The notes beneath the pieces were generated by a model that worked only from the letters and a program-made list of their open reading frames with translations, had not been told where the DNA came from and did no database searches. Shown here piece by piece: positions 34,895 through 43,520 of a stretch of DNA of 64,000 nt. A program made the position numbers and the translations under genes. The stretch is from assembly GCA_035934995.1 (NCBI GenBank), contig DASYXI010000040.1:1-64000 (forward strand), read 5' to 3'. Each line of letters begins with the position of its first letter. Positions within the stretch are counted from its first letter, which is position 1. The DNA comes from REEB95 sp035934995. GTDB lineage: Bacteria > Pseudomonadota > Alphaproteobacteria > ATCC43930 > CGMCC-115725.

Positions 34895-35671
34895 TTAACG
34901 CCGGACGACGCCGATCGCGAAATTGCAGCCGATCGAAACGAGCAGCGCCAGGACCAGCGCAGCCGGCGCGCCCAGCGGCATAACCGCCACATGGAGCGCG
35001 ACGAGGGCGGCGGCGAATCCGCCGAGGCCAATGACCGCATTGGCCGTCAACGCCGCCGTCGCCCGGCCGCCGATTCGCGGCTGGAAGATGAGAATCAGGC
35101 TGATCAGGACGATCGGAAACAGCGCCAAGAGTCCGGTGACGGTCGGCCCGACGCGGCTGCTCAAAATCACCACGGCGGCAACCAGCGCCGACACCATGCC
35201 GGCGCGCAACGGCACGTCATAACGGCGGCGTATCGTCGGCGGCATCGGCGCGGCACGAAACTTCCGGCTGACCGCCAGGCATGCCGCGAAGACGACGACA
35301 TTGAGCAGAACCGCTTCGAACAACGTCCAATCCACGCCGTGCGCCGCGGCCGACAGCGCGATCCAGGCGGCGAGTGCGGCGGCGAGACTGACCGCCACGC
35401 CGCGCGACTGGGCAACAGCGGCGTGCACGGTGCAGAACACCATGTTGGCGGCATTGGCGGCGAGGCTCGCCAGCGCACTGGCGGCGATGAAGCCCGCATC
35501 GTGGTCGAGCGCCAGAAAAACGTAAGCGGGGCCGGCGGCGATCGGCAACGTCGCCACCATCGCGCCGATCAACGGGCCCGCGCGCTCGGCGGCGCGCGCC
35601 GCGCCGACGACGAAGGCCGCCGTGATCGCCAGCTTCGCGGCCAGCGCCAGCCCATAATCCCCTGACCCCAT
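34895..35671 (-). CDS. Integral membrane protein of two similar halves
   Basis: I do not recognise a named family. The 258-residue protein is almost entirely hydrophobic with about eight or nine membrane segments. The halves resemble each other: 'RAGPLIGAMVATLPIAAGPA' in the first corresponds to 'RVGPTVTGLLALFPIVLISL' in the second, each followed by further helices. Such duplicated halves are typical of small transporters. The start 'MGSGDYGLAL' opens the first helix; the frame is open upstream only as a shadow of the neighbouring gene. The flavin monooxygenase gene ends... upstream on the same strand with an 80-bp gap. Confidence 0.72.
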   Translation of the reverse strand: MGSGDYGLALAAKLAITAAFVVGAARAAERAGPLIGAMVATLPIAAGPAYVFLALDHDAGFIAASALASLAANAANMVFCTVHAAVAQSRGVAVSLAAALAAWIALSAAAHGVDWTLFEAVLLNVVVFAACLAVSRKFRAAPMPPTIRRRYDVPLRAGMVSALVAAVVILSSRVGPTVTGLLALFPIVLISLILIFQPRIGGRATAALTANAVIGLGGFAAALVALHVAVMPLGAPAALVLALLVSIGCNFAIGVVRR

Positions 35672-35751
35672 GTCCCGGTGATCTAACGCCCAGCTGGGCG
35701 TCGCCTCCGAAGTGTGTGATTTCGTGACATGACTTTGCCGGGTCCGGGCAA

Positions 35752-37263
35752 CTAGCCGCGCAGCCAGGTGGCGAGATAGCGTTCCGCCTTGCCGTATTGA
35801 TCGGCGCGGCCGATGAAGCCGACATACCAGTCCGGCCGGATGACGTAGAGACCGGCGCCGTAACGCGCGTTCATTTCGTCTTCGGCCGAAGCGGTGATCG
35901 CTTTGACCCACGGCATGAAGCGCGCCGCGAGCTCGACCGCGCTCGGCGCCTCGGCTGCGCCGACGGCAAGCAAGGTAAAACCGTCGCGATTGAGCACGTC
36001 GAACAGCTGGCGGCGCCGACCGTCGACCGTCGCGGCGGCGTCGGGCGCCCGATCGCCGGGCCGCAGCCGCTTGCTGGGCCGGCCTTGGCTGAGCGCGCTT
36101 CTCGGATAGCGGATGTCGAGCTCGGTCATGGTGCGCGCAAAGACGCGGCGCGCCGCCGCGAACCGCATCACGGACGCGACCAATTGGTTGCGCAGCCACT
36201 GTGCCGCGGGCTGGTGCAACGTCGCCAGCCGCGTCAGGCGCGCGGCATTGCGCAGCACCATGTCGCCGACGGCGCTGCGTTCCGGCGAATAGGTCGCGAG
36301 CAAGCGGTCGCCGGCCTTGCCTTTGATCGTCAGCGCCAGCTTCCACGCCAGATTGAAAGCGTCGTGGATGCCGGTGTTCATGCCCTGGCCGCCGGCCGGA
36401 CTGTGAATATGTGCGGCATCGCCGGTCAGGAAGACGCGGCCGTGCCGGTAATCGGCGACCTTGCGGTCGTTGATGCGGAACAGGCTCAGCCACACCGGGT
36501 CGTACGCGCGTACGCCGCCCGGGCCGCGCCGATCGAGGGCCGATTGGATAAGGTCGAGCGTCGCTTCCTGCGGCGCCTTGGTCGCCGGCCCGAGATCGGC
36601 GATGACGCGGAACCGGCCGCGCTGCATCGGAAAAATGCCGAGCACGCCCTCCCGGTGCCAATAGAGCTGAAGCTTGTCCTCGACCGCGCCGTCGAGCTTG
36701 ACGTCGCCGAGCATGAACGCGACGGGTTCGGTTTCGCCGGCGAAATCGAGCTTAAGGCCGTGGCGTACGACGCTGTGCGCGCCGTCGCAGGCGACGAGAT
36801 AGTCGCAGGTGACCTGCTCCGTCCGCCCATCGGCGTGGCTGAGCGTGCACACGACGCCGTTCGGTCTCGGCTCGAAAGACGTCAGTTCGACCGTGCGTTC
36901 GAGACGGCCGCCGAGCCGCTCAAGATGTTCCTCGAGCAGGCGTTCAGTCTCGCTTTGCGGGATGAACAGCGCATAAGGATAGGGCGTGGCGATGCCGGCA
37001 AAGCTGATCTCGGCGATGCGGCGGCCGTTGGCGCGCAACTGCGCCTCGCGCGTCGGCCGGCCGGCGGCGGTGAAATCGTCGGCGCAACCGGCTAGCCGCA
37101 GCAACTCGAGCGTGCGCGGCCAAACCACCAACGCCTTCGAAAGATCGGTGCGCCGCGCCGCGCGTTCGACGGCGCGGAAGGCGACGCCGTGGCGGCGCAA
37201 CTCGCCGGCCATGGCTAATCCGATCGGGCCGCCACCAGCGACGAGAATTGGAACGTCGCTCAT
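35752..37263 (-). CDS. FAD-dependent aromatic monooxygenase (PheA/TfdB family)
   Basis: This 503-residue enzyme has the FAD motif 'ILVAGGGPIGLAMAGELRRH' at the N-terminus, the DG segment 'YLVACDGAHSVVRHGL' near residue 160, and the second FAD motif 'VFLTGDAAHIHSPAGGQGMN', all of the class A flavin hydroxylases. A C-terminal thioredoxin-like region follows, as in phenol and polyketide hydroxylases. It should hydroxylate a phenolic or aromatic substrate with NAD(P)H and O2; the substrate is unknown. The two flanking genes do not form an evident pathway with it. Confidence 0.88.
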   Translation of the reverse strand: MSDVPILVAGGGPIGLAMAGELRRHGVAFRAVERAARRTDLSKALVVWPRTLELLRLAGCADDFTAAGRPTREAQLRANGRRIAEISFAGIATPYPYALFIPQSETERLLEEHLERLGGRLERTVELTSFEPRPNGVVCTLSHADGRTEQVTCDYLVACDGAHSVVRHGLKLDFAGETEPVAFMLGDVKLDGAVEDKLQLYWHREGVLGIFPMQRGRFRVIADLGPATKAPQEATLDLIQSALDRRGPGGVRAYDPVWLSLFRINDRKVADYRHGRVFLTGDAAHIHSPAGGQGMNTGIHDAFNLAWKLALTIKGKAGDRLLATYSPERSAVGDMVLRNAARLTRLATLHQPAAQWLRNQLVASVMRFAAARRVFARTMTELDIRYPRSALSQGRPSKRLRPGDRAPDAAATVDGRRRQLFDVLNRDGFTLLAVGAAEAPSAVELAARFMPWVKAITASAEDEMNARYGAGLYVIRPDWYVGFIGRADQYGKAERYLATWLRG

Positions 37264-37399
37264 GGCCGGGCGTTCCCGCAGGTCGGCGCGATGTTGAGCG
37301 CGTCTGTCGTGATATCCCCCGAGCGTGATGCGCGATCAATGAGACTAGGGAACCCGCAATGGGTTCGGCAACTGTTTCACGCGCGATTTTCGGCGTGGC

Positions 37400-38236
37400 T
37401 CAGGATTTGCTCAGTTGCGACAGCCACGCGAGCGCCGCATCCGTGCCGGCGTCGGGCGTGCCGATATGGTTCGAATGCACGGTGACGAAGCGATTGAGCG
37501 GATTGGCCGGAACCCTCTGGAAGAGAGTCGATGCCGACCCCTGTGTCGGGTCGCCATCGCCGGCGACCCATAGAATCGGCACCGTCAGCTTCGAGAGGTT
37601 TGGGCCGAGATGCGTCAGCGCATCGGGATCGTTGAAGCTGACGAAGATCCGCGGCGTCGTCGTCACGGTCATGGCGAAGGAGCCGCCGGTATTGGTGTTG
37701 AAGTCGTCGAACGTGGTGTTCGTATCGCCCTGGCCTTGCGCAATCAGCTGCCGCGCGCGGGCGAGGCTGTCGGCGACTTCCGGCCGCTGGCTTTTTCGGG
37801 TCGGATCGTCGGCCGGCCCGAACGCGATGATGCCGACGATGCCGGTATGCGTCGCGCCATAGGCGATGGCGCCGTTGCCGCCGAGGCTCAGGCCGCCGAC
37901 GACGATCGCCGCGGCGCCCTGCGCCTTGAGCTGGGCGATGGCGTTATCGGCTTCGGCAACACAATCGGGATAGGTCTTGTCGAAGTTGCGTCGCCGCGAC
38001 CAGCACATTTCCGGCGTTGCCACGAGATAGCCGGCATTGCGCAACGCCCCGATCAGGCGGCCGCCATAGGCGCTACCGTTGCCATAAGCCATGCCCATAG
38101 CAATGCCCAGTTTGCCGTGCAGCAGCACGATGCCGATGCGCTGCTGCGCCGAAGCGGGCGATGCGAATGCGCACAGTGCGACAAGCGCCAAGGCGAGCAC
38201 AAAACGCGTAGCGAACGCGCCGAGACCGCGAGACAT
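37400..38236 (-). CDS. Secreted alpha/beta hydrolase (dienelactone hydrolase-like)
   Basis: The 278-residue product begins with a signal peptide ('MSRGLGAFATRFVLALALVA', cleaved after ASA). The hydrolase core has 'GIVLLHGKLGIAMG', the nucleophile elbow 'VVGGLSLGGNGAIAYG' (Ser in GLSLG), an Asp in 'WVAGDGDP' and a late His in 'TVHSNHIGTPD'. It is therefore a complete Ser-His-Asp enzyme acting outside the cytoplasm. The open frame upstream overlaps pckA and is not real. Substrate unknown. Confidence 0.82.
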   Translation of the reverse strand: MSRGLGAFATRFVLALALVALCAFASPASAQQRIGIVLLHGKLGIAMGMAYGNGSAYGGRLIGALRNAGYLVATPEMCWSRRRNFDKTYPDCVAEADNAIAQLKAQGAAAIVVGGLSLGGNGAIAYGATHTGIVGIIAFGPADDPTRKSQRPEVADSLARARQLIAQGQGDTNTTFDDFNTNTGGSFAMTVTTTPRIFVSFNDPDALTHLGPNLSKLTVPILWVAGDGDPTQGSASTLFQRVPANPLNRFVTVHSNHIGTPDAGTDAALAWLSQLSKS

Positions 38237-38271
38237 GGTTCCCCCTTGCGTTTGACGCCGCGCCGCGTCGC

Positions 38272-39897
38272 TCAAGCGGCGGCGTGGACGCCGGCCGCCT
38301 TCACGTCGTTGCTGACATACGGCTCGTACTGCTTGAAGTTGGTTTCGAACCGTTTGGTTAGGCCGCGCGCAGTCTGGTCGTAGGAGCCCTTGTCGGACCA
38401 GGTATTGCGCGGGTTCAGCACGTCGGCCGGCACCTCGCCGCAGGATTCCGGGATCTGCAAGCCGAAGAACGACTCCTTCCGCGTCGGCACGTTCTTGAGC
38501 GTGCCGGCCAGGACCGCGCGCACCAGCGCGCGCGTGTGGGCGATCTTCATGCGCGCGCCGATGCCGTAGGCACCCCCCGACCAGCCGGTGTTCACCAGCC
38601 AGCAGGTCGCCTTGTGCTTGGCGATGCGCTCGCCCAGCATCTTGGCATAGACGGTCGGATGGCGCGGCATGAACACGGCGCCGAAGCAGGTCGAGAACGT
38701 CGCTTGCGGCTCCTTGCCGAGACCCTTTTCGGTGCCGGCGACGCGCGCGGTGTAGCCCGACAGGAAATGGTACATCGCCTGGTCCGGCGTCAATTTCGCA
38801 ATGGGCGGCAGCACGCCGAAGGCGTCGGCCGTCAGCATGATGACGTTCTCGGGATGCGGCGCGAGGCCGGTCTCGCTCATGTTCGGAATGAAATCGACCG
38901 GATAGCAGGCGCGCGTGTTCTCGGTCAGGCTGCCGTCGTCGAGATCCGGCGTGCGCGTCGCCGGATCGATGACGACATTCTCCAGCACCGTGCCGAAGCG
39001 GAAGACCGTATCGTAGATCTCCGGCTCGGCCTGTTTTGACAAATTGATGCACTTGGCGTAACAGCCACCCTCGAAATTGAACAGGCCCTTCTGGCTCCAG
39101 CCGTGTTCGTCGTCACCGATGAGCGTGCGCGAACTGTCGGCCGACAGCGTCGTCTTGCCGGTGCCCGATAGGCCGAAGAAGATGGCGGCGTCGCCGCGCG
39201 GCCCGACATTGGCCGAGCAATGCATCGGCAGCACGTCGCGTCCCGGCAGGACGTAGTTGAGATAGCCGAATACCGATTTCTTGATCTCGCCGGCGTACTC
39301 CGTGCCGAGAATCAACACCAACTTGCGCGCGAAATTGACCGCGACGACGGTGTCCGAACGGATGCCATCGATCTCGTGCATCGCGAACAGCTTCGGCGCA
39401 TGCAGGATGGTGAAATCCGGCGTGAAGTCGCCCAGCTCGTCGCGCTTCGGGCGGATGAACATGTTGCGCGCGAACAGCGCGTGCCAGGCGCTCGGCGTCA
39501 CCACGCGGACCTTGAGGCCGAACGCCGGATCGGCGCCGGCGCGCAAATCGTTCACATAGAGCTTGTGGCCCTGATACCAGGCGAGCACGCGGTGGTGCAG
39601 TTGGTCGAAGGTCGCTGGCGGCAGCTTCTGGTTGATCTCGTTCCAGTCGATGTCCTTGCTCGTCGACGGCTCGTCGACCGTGTATTTGTCCTTCGGCGTG
39701 CGCCCGGTGAAGGCGCCGGTATAGGCGACGAACGAGCCGCCGGCGCCGAGGAAGCCCTCGCCGTTCCGGATCGCGTGCTCGTAGAGCACCGGAACCGACA
39801 GGTTCCAGAACTCGCCGCTCAGATTGCGAAAGCCCTGCTGTTTGAGTCCGAAGCTCGAGGCAAGCGCGAGCGTGGTCTCGGGTGCGTCTTTAGGCAC
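38272..39897 (-). CDS. pckA: Phosphoenolpyruvate carboxykinase (ATP)
   Basis: The 541-residue enzyme converts oxaloacetate plus ATP to phosphoenolpyruvate, the entry to gluconeogenesis. It has the kinase P-loop 'FFGLSGTGKTTLSAD', the metal/substrate segment 'GDDEHGWSQKGLFNFEGGCY' and the C-terminal 'TGWSGGAYGIGARMKI'. I choose GTG at 39897 because AGGAGG lies just before it and the length then fits the family; the frame is open 18 codons further. A possible promoter lies about 90 bp upstream. Confidence 0.95.
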   Translation of the reverse strand: MPKDAPETTLALASSFGLKQQGFRNLSGEFWNLSVPVLYEHAIRNGEGFLGAGGSFVAYTGAFTGRTPKDKYTVDEPSTSKDIDWNEINQKLPPATFDQLHHRVLAWYQGHKLYVNDLRAGADPAFGLKVRVVTPSAWHALFARNMFIRPKRDELGDFTPDFTILHAPKLFAMHEIDGIRSDTVVAVNFARKLVLILGTEYAGEIKKSVFGYLNYVLPGRDVLPMHCSANVGPRGDAAIFFGLSGTGKTTLSADSSRTLIGDDEHGWSQKGLFNFEGGCYAKCINLSKQAEPEIYDTVFRFGTVLENVVIDPATRTPDLDDGSLTENTRACYPVDFIPNMSETGLAPHPENVIMLTADAFGVLPPIAKLTPDQAMYHFLSGYTARVAGTEKGLGKEPQATFSTCFGAVFMPRHPTVYAKMLGERIAKHKATCWLVNTGWSGGAYGIGARMKIAHTRALVRAVLAGTLKNVPTRKESFFGLQIPESCGEVPADVLNPRNTWSDKGSYDQTARGLTKRFETNFKQYEPYVSNDVKAAGVHAAA

Positions 39898-39984
39898 GGT
39901 GTTTCCTCCTGGCCGAGGTGACTCCGGTGCCGGCTTATGGGCGACGCGCAATCCCCCTCGCGCCGTGGTGCCGACTTGGCCTTA

Positions 39985-40014
39985 AAAGTATCGCGCGCAA
40001 TATGACCATTGCAA
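39985..40014 (-). promoter_or_regulatory. Possible sigma-70 promoter of pckA
   Basis: On the minus strand TTGCAA is followed after 18 bp by TACTTT. The pair lies about 90 bp before the pckA start in an AT-richer part of a 183-bp gap. Both hexamers match the consensus only partly. Confidence 0.3.
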
Positions 40015-40080
40015 CGTGGGGTTGGCCCACCCGCCGTGACCGAATTCTGCCGCAACGCGATGCACCGCACACCACGTGCA

Positions 40081-40554
40081 TCAGCCTTTCGTCTTGATCG
40101 ATGCTGCGGTGCGGTATTGGTCGCCGGATATCCAATCGATGCGGCCGAAGCCGGCGACCAGGTGAATCCGCAAGATCGCGAGGCGATAGAGCGCAAAGTC
40201 CTTGAAGTCGGCATAAGCGGTGGCCGAAGGGTGGCGCGCGACAAACGATGATTTTGCCGCGGCGTCGTCGAAGCGCGCGGCTTCGCCAAGAAACGTGGCG
40301 CGCGGCGCGGCCAACGGATCGCCGGCCTGGTCGATGCTTTCGACCAGCAGCGACGCGCGCGGGTCGCGCGCGAGATTCTTGGTGTGCTCCGCCAGATCGG
40401 ACAGCAGCAGCAACGGTGCGCCGGCGCCGTCATCGGCGGTCAGCACGAGCGACGCGTACGGCGCGCCGCTCGCGGTCAAGGTCGCGAGGCTGGCGCGCGG
40501 CGCCTTGGACAACAGAGTACGTGCGGCGGTCGCGACGGCGGCAGGATCGCTCAT
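40081..40554 (-). CDS. HugZ-like / pyridoxamine 5'-phosphate oxidase-fold protein
   Basis: A 157-residue split-barrel protein. 'ATLTASGAPYASLVLTADDG', 'LLLLSDLAEHTKNLARDPRA' and 'SLLVESI' are the conserved N-terminal features of HugZ-type haem-utilisation proteins, and the end 'RIHLVAGFGRIDWISGDQY' is the family's closing motif. Full HugZ proteins often carry a further DUF2470 domain, absent here. It may bind haem or flavin. The preceding MFS gene is in the opposite order on the same strand with a 52-bp gap. Confidence 0.8.
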   Translation of the reverse strand: MSDPAAVATAARTLLSKAPRASLATLTASGAPYASLVLTADDGAGAPLLLLSDLAEHTKNLARDPRASLLVESIDQAGDPLAAPRATFLGEAARFDDAAAKSSFVARHPSATAYADFKDFALYRLAILRIHLVAGFGRIDWISGDQYRTAASIKTKG

Positions 40555-40606
40555 GCGGCCATCCTCGGCCGCGCGCCGTTGCCGCGCAACGGTCGCGTCG
40601 GCGCGG

Positions 40607-41800
40607 TCAGTCGGCCGCTTCGACCGCGGGCGAGCTGACCCGTGCACCGCGCGGGAAAAGCCATGCGCAGGCGAGGATGCCCGCCGCGAACACCAGCAGC
40701 ACGGCGAACAGCCAGACGAATCCCGCGCGCTCTGGCGGCAGGAAGGAGACCAGCGGCACGGCGATGCTCGACGCAACGAGCGAGATCAGATACCGCGCGG
40801 CATAAACGCGCGAACGCCAGGCGTCGTGCGCGTAGCGCGCCACCATCGCGTCGGTGATCGGAATGAAACCAAAGACCACGAACATCATCGCGACCGAGAC
40901 CGCCAGCATCGGCCAATCGCTCAGCGCGCCAACCAACAGCAGCAGTGGCCCCAGCAGGACGGCAAACGGCAAAAACACGTCGCGCAACGGCCGGCCGTCG
41001 ATCAACTGTCCGACCAGCAGCTGCGCGAAGGCGGCGAGGACATAGACGAAGCACACCAGCGCGCCGACGCCGAACGTCGTATGCACCAGCGCGGCAAGCC
41101 GCACGTCGAACAGCTTGGGCATGACGATCGTGGTGGCATTGAAGACGACGGCGCCGCAGACCGTCGCGACCGTGAGCAGCGCGAAGACGCGGCGGGCTTC
41201 GTCGTTGTGCCGCACGCGCCGCATGCCGCCGGCGGCCGTCGCCGCCGGTGCCGGCGCGGCCGGCACCAGCCAGGCGAAGACGATGCCGATGACGATCGCG
41301 ATCGCGCCGGGCACGGCAAAGGCGGCACGCCAGCCGGCCAGATCGGCCAGCGCGCCCGCCGACAAAGCCGCGAACGCGACGCCGAGATTGCCGCATAAGC
41401 CGTTCCAGCCGAGCGCGCGGCCCATGCGCTTCTGGTCCTTGACCAGCATGGCGATGCCGACCGGGTGATAAATCGCGGCGAACAGGCCGACGAGGGTGAG
41501 GCCGCCGGCGATCTGCCACGACGTTTGCGCCAGCGACGTCAGGATGCCGGCGACGCCGATACCGATGAAGAAGACGATCATCATCGGCCGTCGGCCCCAG
41601 TGGTCGCCGAGCCAGCCGGCCGGCAACGATCCGGCGCCGAAAGCGAGGAAGCCGCCGAGCGATAACGGCAGCATGGCGCGATAGTCGGATCCGAACGACG
41701 CGGTCATCGCCAGCACGACGGTCGGAAAGATCAGCATCATCAGATGATCGACCGCGTGACCGATGTTGAGGAAGGCGGCGGTGATGCGGGTCTGGCTCAT
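40607..41800 (-). CDS. MFS transporter
   Basis: This 397-residue protein has about twelve membrane helices and the MFS loop motif between helices 2 and 3 ('GWLGDHWGRRPMM'). The start 'MSQTRITAAFLNIGH' is chosen over an ATG four codons upstream. It is divergent from an AraC-type regulator with 97 bp between starts, which suggests the regulator controls it. Its substrate is unknown; drug or small-acid export are both plausible. Confidence 0.88.
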   Translation of the reverse strand: MSQTRITAAFLNIGHAVDHLMMLIFPTVVLAMTASFGSDYRAMLPLSLGGFLAFGAGSLPAGWLGDHWGRRPMMIVFFIGIGVAGILTSLAQTSWQIAGGLTLVGLFAAIYHPVGIAMLVKDQKRMGRALGWNGLCGNLGVAFAALSAGALADLAGWRAAFAVPGAIAIVIGIVFAWLVPAAPAPAATAAGGMRRVRHNDEARRVFALLTVATVCGAVVFNATTIVMPKLFDVRLAALVHTTFGVGALVCFVYVLAAFAQLLVGQLIDGRPLRDVFLPFAVLLGPLLLLVGALSDWPMLAVSVAMMFVVFGFIPITDAMVARYAHDAWRSRVYAARYLISLVASSIAVPLVSFLPPERAGFVWLFAVLLVFAAGILACAWLFPRGARVSSPAVEAAD

Positions 41801-41853
41801 GGCGCGGCGCACGCGGCGGTGGAATCAGGTCTCGACGTTAGCGCGCCGAGGCC

Positions 41854-41881
41854 TTGCACGCCTGCGAAAGTAGGCCATAAT
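41854..41881 (+). promoter_or_regulatory. Possible promoter of the AraC-family gene, with flanking half-sites
   Basis: TTGCAC and CATAAT are 16 bp apart and end 16 bp before the ATG. The half-sites TGCGA (41863-41867) and TCGCA (41885-41889) flank the -10 hexamer as an inverted pair and could be an operator in this divergent MFS/AraC gap. Confidence 0.35.
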
Positions 41882-41897
41882 CTATCGCAAAACAGCC

Positions 41898-42686
41898 ATG
41901 GCCCCGTCCGCCCTGCGCAGCACGGATGCTGTCGATTATCAGGACCTCGCCCGCCCGATTGCGGTGATGGCGAAGGACTATCCGCGCGGCGTCGCCAATG
42001 CGCCGCATCGCCATCGCCGCGGCCAGTTGATCTATGCCGCGACCGGCGTGATCGCGGTGACGACGCCGGCGGGGACTTGGGTCGTGCCGCCGCATCGCGC
42101 CGTATGGGTCCCGGCGGAGACCGAGCATTGGATTCGCACCTCGACCGCCGCGGCGCTGCGCGCCGCCTTTGTCGATTCCGACACACCCGGCCTGCCGCCG
42201 CGTTGCTGCGTCATTGCCGTGTCGCCGCTGCTGCGCGAGCTGCTGTTGCGCGCCGCGTCGCTGGCGCTCGATTACGACGAGAACGGACCCGACGGCCGGA
42301 TCATGGCCGTGATCCTGGACGAGTTGCGCGCGCTGCCGGTGCTGCCGCTGCATTTGCCGCGGCCCGCCGATGCACGCCTGCGACGCGTCTGCGACGCGAT
42401 CGAACGCGATCCGGCTCAGACGCACACGCTCGCCGGATGGGGCCGTGTCGCCGGCGCCGCGCCGCGGACATTGGCGCGACTGTTCCGCGCGCAGACCGGC
42501 ATGAGTTTCGGCGCCTGGCGCCAACAGGCCCGGCTCTTGGCGGCGCTCGACCGGCTGGCCGCTGGCGAACCGGTGACCGCGGTCGCGCTCGACCTCGGCT
42601 ATCAGAGTCCGAGCGCGTTCACCTGCATGTTCCGCCGCGCTCTTGGCACGTCGCCGACGCGGTACTTTGGCGAAAGTCCGCGGTAA
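41898..42686 (+). CDS. AraC-family transcriptional regulator with N-terminal cupin domain
   Basis: The 262-residue protein has a cupin-type sensing domain ('PHRHRRGQLIYAATGVIAV', 'VVPPHRAVWVPAETEHWI') and a C-terminal double helix-turn-helix of AraC type ('TLAGWGRVAGAAPRTLARLF', 'AVALDLGYQSPSAFTCMF'). The layout matches regulators that control a divergent MFS gene (NimR/YdeO-like pairing). The divergent MFS gene supports local control. Confidence 0.9.
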   Translation: MAPSALRSTDAVDYQDLARPIAVMAKDYPRGVANAPHRHRRGQLIYAATGVIAVTTPAGTWVVPPHRAVWVPAETEHWIRTSTAAALRAAFVDSDTPGLPPRCCVIAVSPLLRELLLRAASLALDYDENGPDGRIMAVILDELRALPVLPLHLPRPADARLRRVCDAIERDPAQTHTLAGWGRVAGAAPRTLARLFRAQTGMSFGAWRQQARLLAALDRLAAGEPVTAVALDLGYQSPSAFTCMFRRALGTSPTRYFGESPR

Positions 42687-42766
42687 ACTGGCCGCCCTAA
42701 ACTCGCCATACTTGGGCGGCTACCTAGGGCACGCCATATTCTTTTGTCGATAAGAAAGGGTCTTCC

Positions 42767-43465
42767 GTGGCCAATTCCATCGCGTTGGTTGATGACGACA
42801 AGAACATTCTGCAGTCGCTGTCGGTGGCCCTCGAAGCCGAGGGCTTCGCCGTGCGCACCTATAACGACGGCGCCGAGGCGCTCAAGGCGATGACCGCGCA
42901 GCCGGTCGATCTCGCCATCCTCGACATCAAGATGCCGCGCATGGACGGCATGGAGCTGCTCGCCACGCTGCGCAAGCAAAGCGCCATGCCGGTCATCTTC
43001 CTGACCTCGAAGGACGACGAGGTCGATGAAGTGCTGGGCTTGCGCATGGGCGCCGACGACTACATCAAAAAGCCGTTCTCGCAGCGGCTTTTGGTCGAGC
43101 GGATTCGCGCGCTCTTGCGCCGCGGTGAGATCGCGCGCGGCGGCAGCGATACTCCGGCCGAGCCGGTCATCCAGCGCGGCGACCTGACGCTCGATCCGGG
43201 ACGCCACCAATGCACGTGGAAGGCGCAGGACGTCGACCTGACGGTCACGGAATTCCTGATCCTGAAATCGCTCGCCATCCGGCCGGGTCATGTCAAAAGC
43301 CGCGACCAGCTGATGGACAGCGCGTACGGCGAGCATATCTATGTCGACGATCGGACGATCGACAGCCACGTCAAACGCCTGCGCAAAAAGTTCAAGTCGG
43401 TCGATACCGAGTTCGCCCAGATCGAAACCCTGTATGGCGTTGGATACCGTTACCGCGACCACTAA
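42767..43465 (+). CDS. chvI: Response regulator ChvI
   Basis: The 232-residue OmpR-type regulator has a receiver domain with phospho-acceptor Asp53 in 'LAILDIKMPRMDGMELL', Thr in 'VIFLTSKDDE' and Lys in 'DYIKKPFS', then a winged helix ('SRDQLMDSAYGEHIYVDDRT', 'IDSHVKRLRKKFK'). In Alphaproteobacteria ChvI responds to acid and envelope stress through ChvG. Translation starts at GTG behind AAAGGG. It heads the chvI-chvG-hprK-rapZ-PTS cluster. Confidence 0.93.
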   Translation: MANSIALVDDDKNILQSLSVALEAEGFAVRTYNDGAEALKAMTAQPVDLAILDIKMPRMDGMELLATLRKQSAMPVIFLTSKDDEVDEVLGLRMGADDYIKKPFSQRLLVERIRALLRRGEIARGGSDTPAEPVIQRGDLTLDPGRHQCTWKAQDVDLTVTEFLILKSLAIRPGHVKSRDQLMDSAYGEHIYVDDRTIDSHVKRLRKKFKSVDTEFAQIETLYGVGYRYRDH

Positions 43466-43520
43466 TCGGCGCGACGCCGCGGCTGGCGCCGGTCAGCGCC
43501 CGAAGACCCGAACGCCCGCG

